Positions 1 to 5,088 of a DNA stretch of 5,088 bases are shown piece by piece. The number at the start of each line of letters is the position of its first letter. Position 1 is the stretch's first letter. The notes below the pieces were generated by a model, which did no database searches, was not told the DNA's origin, and saw only the letters and a program-made list of their open reading frames with translations. The position numbers were made by a program, and so were the translations under genes. Source of the stretch: an uncultured bacterium (GTDB lineage Bacteria; Bacteroidota; Bacteroidia; Chitinophagales; Chitinophagaceae); assembly GCA_903957405.1 (NCBI GenBank), contig CAJBPC010000253.1, positions 1 to 5,088 of the forward strand. The letters run 5' to 3'.

Positions 1-1
1 C

Positions 2-673
2 ATTTCACTGAATAAAAGCCACAACGATGCAAAAGGACTGATGGTGGATTATATGACAATGGCCAAGATGTGTGAACGCCAGGACGGAGCCTGCCAGTCT
101 GGTTTTCTTGAGGAGGCGAAACATTTGGCAGATTCACTGAATGACATCCGTGTCATCATGTCGTACAAGCGGCTGAAGTTTTATGCGCAATTCGAAAAGG
201 CGGAATCGGACAGCATGAAACGAGTCCTGGCATCAGACTCGATTTTCAGCGCATATGTCAAGCGTTTGGGACCGGGTTACCTTGACTGGCTGAACGGGCA
301 GATCTTCCTGTACGGAAAGGGTGAAAAGAAGAAGGATTCCGCGATATACTTTCTAAAAAAAGCAAAGGACGCCTTGTTCATGCAATTGGTGATCTCAGAG
401 AAAAAGAATTTTCTGATGGAATTGGCAGCAGCAAACAGTCATCGCCATGTCCCGGAGGCCATCAGGAATTATGAGGAATTGCTGACACTGCAAAAACAGA
501 CATCGAATTGGAGTGGAATGGCAGAAACCAGCAAAGCGCTCATGACCTTGTTTGAAAGCAGAAATGATTTCAAGAAAGCCTACGCCTATGGCAGGCTCTA
601 TGAACAATACAACAGCGTGTACACGGATCAATCCAGGAAGAATGACATAAGAACTGATCACCCTGGAGAATGA
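2..673 (+). CDS. TPR-repeat protein, N-terminal (soluble) part; 5' end outside the window and 3' end frameshifted
   Basis: The reading frame is open to the left edge, so the true start lies upstream; the first ATG in the window, at 41, is probably internal. The product is rich in paired amphipathic helices typical of tetratricopeptide repeats: aromatic and small residues alternate in stretches such as AIYFLKKAKDALF, AIRNYEELLTLQ and DFKKAYAYGRLYEQYNSVY, the last resembling a TPR helix pair. TPR arrays are protein-binding scaffolds. In Bacteroidota they often sit in front of a membrane helix or coiled coil in signalling proteins. Here the frame ends at 671-673 after a short non-homologous tail (RTDHPGE). 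Dropping one A near 649-650 would continue the protein as DIELITLENDRKEKARFEEQ, a charged linker helix that runs into the membrane segments encoded at 651-1064. The gene is therefore either broken or affected by a sequence error. No kinase or DNA-binding domain is visible. The TPR call is fairly sure; the function is unknown. Confidence 0.75.
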   Translation: MSLNKSHNDAKGLMVDYMTMAKMCERQDGACQSGFLEEAKHLADSLNDIRVIMSYKRLKFYAQFEKAESDSMKRVLASDSIFSAYVKRLGPGYLDWLNGQIFLYGKGEKKKDSAIYFLKKAKDALFMQLVISEKKNFLMELAAANSHRHVPEAIRNYEELLTLQKQTSNWSGMAETSKALMTLFESRNDFKKAYAYGRLYEQYNSVYTDQSRKNDIRTDHPGE

Positions 674-1064
674 CCGCAAGGAAAAGGCCAGATTTGAGGA
701 ACAGGCACTTGCCGCCAAGAAAAGATCTTACAACCTCCAATATCTGGTCATAGGGATCTTCATCTTCACCCTGTTCATCATGCTGGCGCTGCTTGGCTTT
801 TACAGGGTCTCCATTTCCGCCATCAGGATGGTCGGATTTTTCTCCTTCATCTCCTTTTTCGAGTTTATCACCTTGCTGTCAAAAAAATGGATGTCGCAAT
901 ATACGCAAGGCACTCCCTGGCAGGATTTTCTGTTTCTGATCGGATTGGCATTCGTGTTGCTTCCGCTGCATCACCGAGTGGAACATTGGGTCATCATGTA
1001 TCTCACGAGAAGGCAATTGATAAGAACGCCTGCAAGTGGGGATGCCGAGTGCACAAAGGATTGA
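651..1064 (+). pseudogene. C-terminal linker helix and three-helix membrane module of the upstream TPR gene, out of frame
   Basis: This frame starts right after an in-frame TAA at 648-650 and reads as a charged helix (ELITLENDRKEKARFEEQ), then a first membrane helix (LQYLVIGIFIFTLFIMLALL), a second (MVGFFSFISFFEFITLL), and a third (FLFLIGLAFVLLPLHH) followed by HRVEHWVIMYLTRRQL. No ATG, GTG or TTG precedes the ATG at 780, and that ATG lies inside the first membrane helix, so it is a poor independent start. The stretch is best read as the natural C-terminus of the preceding TPR gene, displaced by one base. From memory, Bacteroidota TPR proteins with a similar tail exist (an FFSFI..FEFI helix, then LLPLHH..E). 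Their role is not established, but the layout suggests a membrane-anchored scaffold or sensor. The stop at 1062-1064 touches a terminator hairpin belonging to the opposite strand. If the extra base is a sequencing error, 2-1064 is one intact gene with about 353 residues in view. Confidence 0.65.
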
Positions 1065-1096
1065 AAAAAGACCCTTTTGATTTACCAAAAGGGTCT
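1064..1096 (-). terminator. Rho-independent terminator for the minus-strand gene at 1119-1625
   Basis: A perfect 11-bp inverted repeat (agacccttttg at 1069-1079, caaaagggtct at 1086-1096) encloses a 6-base loop. Read on the minus strand, the stem is followed at once by a run of T (complement of the A-run at 1064-1069), the classic intrinsic terminator form. It lies about 22 bases past the stop of the minus-strand gene. On the plus strand the hairpin follows the TPR/membrane gene's stop directly but has no T-tract after it, so termination in that direction would be weaker. Confidence 0.85.
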
Positions 1097-1118
1097 ACCC
1101 ATCATGTGATGTACCATG

Positions 1119-1625
1119 TCATTCCAGGATGCAATTGGTTGGGGGCGGACATAGCGAACCCATTGCGAAATACTTCGAAACACTATAAAGCTTTAGTCCG
1201 CTGCCGAAAACCATCGAAAATGGAGTGAAAAATGCGGGGGTCCGCATGGAAGGATCAAAGGCGACTGTCGCGGTCTGATACTTCAGGATCAGCGCCGGTT
1301 GTTCGTCCCAGTCATTTTCATTCATCCCCGGATTCAGCAGTCCCCATGCATTTCGATCCCTTCTGTCCATGCCGACCACAAAAAGAAAAATGCTGCTCGC
1401 CCCCTGGCTTTCCGCAACACTGAGCAAAGCTTTCATTTCCGCAATGGACACATTGATGCCCCTTCCACCCTTGTCCTGTTTCTTCAAGTTAGATTTCAAC
1501 TTGACCATCGACCTGTCAGCGAGGTCGAAAGTCGTCGGGATGATACTTTGTGCGAAGCCGTCGACTTGAGTTGTCAACATCGACAACAATAAAAGAACGG
1601 CGGAGATGCGGATGCGTGGTCTCAT
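1119..1625 (-). CDS. Small secreted protein of unknown function
   Basis: This 168-residue protein starts at the ATG at 1625-1623. That start is supported by a good signal peptide: basic MRPRIR, a hydrophobic core (AVLLLLSML, about residues 9-17) and a likely cleavage site after Ala25 (GFA-Q), a common Bacteroidota pattern. The predicted mature chain is about 143 residues. It has a basic stretch near 42-56 (KLKSNLKKQDKGGR), a probable helix (SIAEMKALLSVAES, 60-73), a beta-like segment (SSIFLFVVGMD, 78-87), a segment rich in Trp, Asn and Asp (90-108), and a C-terminal motif CPPPTNC (Cys159 and Cys165) that could form a disulfide. I do not recognise the family. The helix, then FVVGMD strand, then C-terminal CPP..C layout loosely recalls small uncharacterised Bacteroidota proteins ending in CPP-x-C, but that is from memory and weak. 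It appears monocistronic: a strong terminator lies just downstream, and two FNR-like palindromes lie about 120-160 bases upstream. A possible -7 element (CATGTTTG, 1675-1668) has no matching -33 element. Confidence 0.7.
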   Translation of the reverse strand: MRPRIRISAVLLLLSMLTTQVDGFAQSIIPTTFDLADRSMVKLKSNLKKQDKGGRGINVSIAEMKALLSVAESQGASSIFLFVVGMDRRDRNAWGLLNPGMNENDWDEQPALILKYQTATVAFDPSMRTPAFFTPFSMVFGSGLKLYSVSKYFAMGSLCPPPTNCILE

Positions 1626-2267
1626 GGTGGCAATTTAAAAGGTGATGGATGTCTGAAATGACTGGAACAAACATGGTTTCTATATCCCTTTAGTATGAGG
1701 TGCGGACCATAGCCAAGGTATGCCCGATAGTTAGAGGAGAAAATGATTCACATCATAACCCTATTTTATGATTTACATCAGAAATTGCACATTTCAGGAT
1801 GTTCAAAAGTCACGGTGAGGTGAAGAAACCGGATCAACTTAAAAAACAACGTTCATAAAAAACGCTTTCGACTGGCATGCGGGATTGGAGCACTGTGCGA
1901 TTTATGCATCCGCCTTGATCCAGACATGAGGTTCGCGATACTTTACAACACCTTGTCAAATCGATACATGCCCTAGAAATTCACCACGCATTTAGCAGCG
2001 TCTTTACGCCTCTGATTCCATGTAAAAAATTGTACGCCTCCGGTGCCGCATACCTATCAAGATGTACCCATCGATGTGAATCCACGGAATGGAGGGATTG
2101 AACTAGGCAGATCGCTTTTCTGGAATTCATATAAACCCTGCGCTGACATCCGCAGAAAAAATCTTGTATGTCACGACTTAGGGAAGGCAGCTTTATGATG
2201 TTTTTTATTTGATTCGGATTGAATGAATGTTGAAGTCGGGCGATGCATGAGCCATGAACGACGGGCA
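1626..2267. other. Gene-poor intergenic region of about 640 bases
   Basis: No convincing coding sequence is seen on either strand between the small secreted-protein gene and the hydrolase, which are both on the minus strand. The part near 1626-1790 should hold the promoter of the secreted-protein gene and contains the paired FNR-like palindromes. The part near 2200-2267 would be the hydrolase 3' untranslated region, but no good terminator hairpin is seen there; the best inverted repeat (tgacat at 2144-2149, atgtca at 2168-2173) has an 18-base loop and a short stem. A minus-strand frame of 95-96 codons (1981-2268/2271) begins at a TGATG overlap with the hydrolase stop, but its composition does not look like a real protein. 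I cannot identify any decayed transposase or other gene here. Confidence 0.6.
1743..1783. promoter_or_regulatory. Tandem FNR/Crp-family-like operator sites
   Basis: Two copies of the palindromic pattern TGAT-N4-ATCA occur as TGATTCACATCA (1744-1755) and TGATTTACATCA (1769-1780). They are identical at 11 of 12 bases and repeat at exactly 25 bp; the match extends to ATGATTYACATCANAA. The pattern fits the core of the FNR-type consensus TTGAT-N4-ATCAA, bound by Crp/Fnr-superfamily regulators. The sites lie about 120-160 bases upstream of the minus-strand secreted-protein gene, the only gene they are placed to control. The regulator and regulation are inferred. Overlapping these sites is a short hairpin (atcataa at 1752-1758, ttatgat at 1766-1772) created by the second half of one site and the first half of the next. 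Confidence 0.45.
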
Positions 2268-4145
2268 TCACTTTCCCACGACTGGCACACGGATCACCGA
2301 AGGATATGCTTTTGAATGATGGATGCTGGTCTGCACGGATACTCCGGTGGATTCATCGTAGTTACTCCCGCCAGTATTTAGGTTCCGCTCGAAGCGCGGG
2401 AAGTTGCTTCCGGATATCTCGATCCGGATCCGATGTCCTGGAGCGAAAAAATTGCTGGTCGCCATGGGGCTCATCTCCACCTTGTAGACCTTTCCTTTTT
2501 CCATGAACACTTCTTTGTCATATCCTTCGCGGTAACGAAGCCGCTGTATCGTCTCGTCGAGGTTGTATGCCTTGCCGTCGGGATGGACATCCAGGAGCTT
2601 CAGGGAGATGTCGGTATCCTTTCCCGTTGACGACACGAAGAGTGTCGACTCGATGAAGCCGGTCACTTCCACCCCTTCCTGCATCGGTTCGGAAGTGTAT
2701 ACCAGGATATCGTCGCGCAGTTCCAGCTTCGACTGGTCGAAGGATCCGCCCTGGATGGCATTGCCCGTACAACAGACATTTCCACCGTATGACGGCACGG
2801 GGTTCATAGGATCGTAAGTGAACGTATCCGGAAGGTCCTTCACGGGAGTCTTTGCTCCGAGCGCCCCATCCCCATTTCGCGTATTGGCATTGCCCTTACC
2901 CGACAGATAGAACGGCGTCACCTTTGTGTTCGGCAAAGGGAAGCTTTCTGCCGACTGCCATTTATTGATGCCCATGGTGAAGTACCTCACCCTCGGGTTG
3001 TTCGCCTTGAATCCGTTCTCTTCGCCCTTCAGCAGCATGTCGAACCATCCCCAGGTGAGCTCGTCGTAGTTGAGGCGGGCATCCCCCATGCTGCGCTCCC
3101 CCACGATGGTATTCTCCGTTGCCCGATTGTATGAACAATGCAGCACCGGTGCAATGACGAGATATTGGTTGTCGGCGACCGCCTTGTCTTTCGCGTTGCG
3201 GCGCACATGGTTAAAGAGTTCTATGTTCGGCGCGGTTGACACATCATACCATGACACGAACCAGTATCCCGGCACTTCCAGCGGCATGGTCTCGTGATAC
3301 AATCCGCCCTTGAACCATTCTGGATCGTTCGGCTTGCGGGGGATCATCCGGTCATAGACGCCTTTTTGTCCGTTTACGTTGCGGATGATATCGCTGACAG
3401 GCAGATGCTTCAGTGCTGCGGCCCAGTCTACCCTTGGCATCTCCGTTGCCATATCGTAAAATCGCTGAATGCGGATGAGGTCCTGCTGTGTGATGTCTTT
3501 CGGAAGAGTCGGCCGGAAACTGTCGTTTTGAGTGCCGTAAAGCCATGAAGTGAACAGCATCTGCTGTGCGCCTCCGCGGTACCAGTTGCCCTGCTCCTGG
3601 AAACGGCCGACTTTTCCAATGCCCGCACCATACCCCTGCGCCACCATAGCGGCAAGGGCGGGGTGATGCTGAGAAGCCACCGCCATCTGCCATTCCGCAG
3701 TGGAAGAACATCCCGTCAGTCCGATCTTGCCATTCGACCAGGACTGCGCGGCCATCCATGTGAATGCATCATACCCATCCGTGAGCGGCGTACCCAGTAT
3801 ATCCCACTCCCCTTCTGAAAAAAAACGACCCCGCTCGTTCTGCACCACGTATGCATACCCCCTGCTCACGGCCTCGTACGCGTCCTGAAATGTTCTCGAA
3901 GTCATCTTGCCATCGACCCATGAATTGAAATTATAAGGCGTGCGGGAGAATATCACGGGAACCCTTGCATTGCCCTTGGGCCGGTAGATATCCGTCGCCA
4001 GCCGCACACCATCCCGCATCGGCATCATGACTTTCTGGTCGATGACAGCGATCTCCGCGAGTTTGAAATATACCGGGACGGTGTCCTGCGCACGAAGCAT
4101 GACGGATGCCTGCAGCATGAACAGGAAGATAAATATGCGTTGCAT
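2268..4145 (-). CDS. Secreted CocE/NonD-type hydrolase of the X-Pro dipeptidyl-peptidase S15 family
   Basis: This complete 625-residue protein begins with a signal peptide (hydrophobic IFIFLFMLQASVML, likely cleavage after Ala19 in LRA-Q), so it should act in the periplasm or outside the cell. The N-terminal alpha/beta-hydrolase domain opens with the family signature MRDGVRLATDIYRP (43-56) and VIFSRTPYNF (64-73), where Tyr71 is the expected oxyanion-hole residue. NERGRFFSEGEW (103-114) follows. The nucleophile elbow is GCSSTAEWQ (145-153) with Ser147 as nucleophile; Asp301 (SWYDVS) and His336 (APVLHCSY) complete the likely triad. From about residue 400 a beta-rich PepX_C-type jelly-roll domain follows (for example SEPMQEGVEVTG and APGHRIRIEISGSNFPRF). 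The length suits secreted S15/CocE enzymes. The family cleaves ester or amide bonds (cocaine esterase, alpha-amino-acid ester hydrolase, glutaryl-7-ACA acylase, X-Pro dipeptidyl peptidase); the substrate cannot be told from sequence. The elbow lacks the usual Tyr after the nucleophile. The gene is divergent from the acyltransferase at 4292, with a promoter candidate just upstream. Confidence 0.93.
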   Translation of the reverse strand: MQRIFIFLFMLQASVMLRAQDTVPVYFKLAEIAVIDQKVMMPMRDGVRLATDIYRPKGNARVPVIFSRTPYNFNSWVDGKMTSRTFQDAYEAVSRGYAYVVQNERGRFFSEGEWDILGTPLTDGYDAFTWMAAQSWSNGKIGLTGCSSTAEWQMAVASQHHPALAAMVAQGYGAGIGKVGRFQEQGNWYRGGAQQMLFTSWLYGTQNDSFRPTLPKDITQQDLIRIQRFYDMATEMPRVDWAAALKHLPVSDIIRNVNGQKGVYDRMIPRKPNDPEWFKGGLYHETMPLEVPGYWFVSWYDVSTAPNIELFNHVRRNAKDKAVADNQYLVIAPVLHCSYNRATENTIVGERSMGDARLNYDELTWGWFDMLLKGEENGFKANNPRVRYFTMGINKWQSAESFPLPNTKVTPFYLSGKGNANTRNGDGALGAKTPVKDLPDTFTYDPMNPVPSYGGNVCCTGNAIQGGSFDQSKLELRDDILVYTSEPMQEGVEVTGFIESTLFVSSTGKDTDISLKLLDVHPDGKAYNLDETIQRLRYREGYDKEVFMEKGKVYKVEMSPMATSNFFAPGHRIRIEISGSNFPRFERNLNTGGSNYDESTGVSVQTSIHHSKAYPSVIRVPVVGK

Positions 4146-4170
4146 GGATTTAATTTGAGGGAAAATACAA

Positions 4171-4202
4171 CAAGTTTATGACTGCCATCCAATGATCACG
4201 AA
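4171..4202 (-). promoter_or_regulatory. Candidate Bacteroidota-type promoter for the hydrolase gene
   Basis: On the minus strand TAAACTTG (4178-4171) matches the Bacteroidota -7 consensus TAnnTTTG at all but one fixed position. TTCG (4202-4199), 20 bases upstream, is a plausible degenerate -33 element (consensus TTTG or TTG, spacing about 19-21). Transcription would begin around 4165, leaving a leader of roughly 20 bases before the ATG at 4145. No Shine-Dalgarno sequence is evident in that leader, as is common in this phylum. The -33 element lies within the 4197-4210 palindrome. Confidence 0.4.
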
Positions 4203-4210
4203 GTTTCGTG
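4197..4210. promoter_or_regulatory. Palindromic operator candidate in the divergent promoter region
   Basis: The sequence cacgaa-gt-ttcgtg is a perfect 6-bp inverted repeat with a 2-base centre, about midway between the divergent start codons (4145 and 4292). It overlaps the -33 region proposed for the hydrolase, a position suited to a dimeric repressor or activator acting on one or both genes. No regulator gene lies in the window, so this rests only on symmetry and position. A site this short can also occur by chance. Confidence 0.3.
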
Positions 4211-4291
4211 TCATAATTGTGATTTCCCCTTATCTTGAGAAGAGATGAATCGGATCAGTCAACAGAACAAATATTCAAAGATAAAACGGAT

Positions 4292-5088
4292 ATGACAAAC
4301 AACAGGCTGAATGCGATAGACCTGCTTCGAGGATTGACCATGATCCTCATGGTGTTCGTGAATGACCTATGGTCACTTAAAAACATTCCGCAATGGTTGC
4401 TGCATGTCGCCCCGAACGCCGACGGCATAGGGCTCTCCGATATCGTGTTCCCGGCATTCCTGTTCATCGTGGGGCTTTCGCTGCCCCTGGCGATCGATGC
4501 GCGGCGCGACAAAGGACATGCTCCGGCGGCCATTGCCAGACATGTCATCACCCGTTCCATTGCGCTGGTCATCATGGGCCTATTCCTGGTGAATGGAGAA
4601 TATATGAATATGACTGCCACAGGGATGTCGAGGCATACCTGGTATGTGGCCTGCTGCATCAGCTTCATCCTGATATGGAATGCTTATCCCCCGAAGCTAT
4701 CGCGCAATTGGAGACGGATGCTTCAAATGTCGGGCGCCATCATGCTGCTGATTCTGGCGTACATCTGCCGGGGTGGCACGATTGATGCGCCCAAAGGCTT
4801 CCAGCCTTACTGGTGGGGCATCCTCGGGCTCATAGGCTGGGCGTATCTGACAGCGGGACTCATCACCGTGGCGTCAAAGGGCCGCACCTCCGTCATCGCC
4901 GCTTCATGGTTTTTTTTCACGGCCCTTTCCATGCTCCACCATGCCAGGATCATCCCGGATTTTTTTTATGCACTGCCCGAACCCGTCATCGGCGGTACCA
5001 TGACGGCATTGGTGCTCGGCGGTGTATGGACGATGCATCTCTTCAGAAAATACACGAATGAAAATCAGTCCGGAAAAATGACCGCAAC
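4292..5088 (+). CDS. Multi-pass membrane acyltransferase-like protein (YeiB/HGSNAT/DUF5009-like), 3' end outside the window
   Basis: From the ATG at 4292 the frame stays open to the window end, giving 265 residues with no stop. The N-terminus NRLNAIDLLRGLTMILMVFV (4-23) is the hallmark D-x-x-R-G first membrane helix of the heparan-alpha-glucosaminide N-acetyltransferase/YeiB group. A loop with His38 (WLLHVAPNADG) and a second helix with LSDIVFPAFLFIVG (48-61) follow, as in the family's (A/S)D-(L/I)VFP-x-F-x-FI-x-G motif. Further membrane helices fall near 84-101, 117-132, 146-158, 175-193, 200-215 and 231-248. Known members such as lysosomal HGSNAT transfer an acetyl group from cytosolic acetyl-CoA across the membrane to a sugar amine, using a loop histidine. 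Bacterial members are mostly uncharacterised but are thought to acylate extracytoplasmic glycans; His38 is only a candidate. Family members usually run to about 370-400 residues, so about two thirds is present. The start is supported by the motif position and by the AT-rich leader (aaagataaaacggat). Two T8 runs (4910-4917 and 4960-4967) lie in the coding region. Confidence 0.87.
   Translation, partial: MTNNRLNAIDLLRGLTMILMVFVNDLWSLKNIPQWLLHVAPNADGIGLSDIVFPAFLFIVGLSLPLAIDARRDKGHAPAAIARHVITRSIALVIMGLFLVNGEYMNMTATGMSRHTWYVACCISFILIWNAYPPKLSRNWRRMLQMSGAIMLLILAYICRGGTIDAPKGFQPYWWGILGLIGWAYLTAGLITVASKGRTSVIAASWFFFTALSMLHHARIIPDFFYALPEPVIGGTMTALVLGGVWTMHLFRKYTNENQSGKMTA

Noticed and set aside
1100..1111. 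Inverted repeat catca-tg-tgatg between the secreted-protein stop and its terminator
   Set aside because: It is short, lies in a 3' untranslated region beside a much stronger terminator hairpin, and is not placed to act as an operator.
1232..1592. Plus-strand frames opposite the secreted-protein gene
   Set aside because: They lack signal peptide, domain or sensible composition, while the minus-strand frame has a signal peptide and a matching terminator.
1981..2271. Minus-strand frame of about 95 codons starting at a TGATG overlap with the hydrolase stop
   Set aside because: The overlap suggests translational coupling, but the product has no hydrophobic core, repeat or recognisable motif, is rich in scattered His, Cys and Arg, and codon use looks random.
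3352..3759. Long alternative frames inside the hydrolase gene
   Set aside because: They overlap a clearly coding, motif-rich hydrolase frame and show no domain features of their own.
4231..4238. Possible plus-strand -7 element TATCTTGA for the acyltransferase
   Set aside because: It has two mismatches to TAnnTTTG and no convincing -33 element at the right spacing.
4255..4785. Overlapping frames on both strands in the acyltransferase region (4255-4668 minus, 4393-4785 plus)
   Set aside because: The plus-strand frame from 4292 carries the family's membrane and DxxRG motifs and stays open throughout, so the others are by-products of its composition.

Overview
The window looks like chromosomal DNA from a member of the Bacteroidota, most likely the Chitinophagaceae or a near relative. 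This is inferred from four things: AT-rich gene leaders without clear Shine-Dalgarno sequences; a near match to the Bacteroidota -7 promoter element (TAnnTTTG) ahead of the large hydrolase; signal peptides ending in A-Q; and a protein set of TPR protein with a three-helix membrane tail, S15/CocE hydrolase and YeiB/HGSNAT-like acyltransferase. Base composition is balanced by eye. There is no rRNA, tRNA, CRISPR array or recognisable mobile element.

Layout. (a) Positions 2-1064, plus strand: the 3' part of a TPR gene whose C-terminus should be a three-helix membrane module. One extra base near 647-651 splits it into a TPR half (stop at 671-673) and a membrane half with no credible start of its own. 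(b) 1064-1096: a strong hairpin with its T-run on the minus strand. It terminates the convergent gene at 1119-1625, which encodes a small secreted protein of unknown function. (c) 1626-2267: about 640 bases without a convincing gene. It holds two near-identical FNR/Crp-like palindromes 25 bp apart, upstream of the small secreted-protein gene. (d) 2268-4145, minus strand: a complete secreted S15/CocE-family alpha/beta hydrolase with visible Ser-Asp-His candidates. (e) 4146-4291: a divergent promoter region with a 14-bp palindrome. (f) 4292 to the window end, plus strand: the first 265 residues of a multi-pass membrane protein of the YeiB/HGSNAT/DUF5009-like acyltransferase group, cut off by the window edge.

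How the genes work together. The hydrolase and the acyltransferase are divergent and share a short intergenic region, so coordinated control is possible. Nothing in the sequence shows a shared pathway. The remaining genes look like independent single units. No new multi-gene system is evident. The points most worth a second look are the frameshifted TPR/membrane gene, the paired FNR-like sites, and the unidentified secreted protein.
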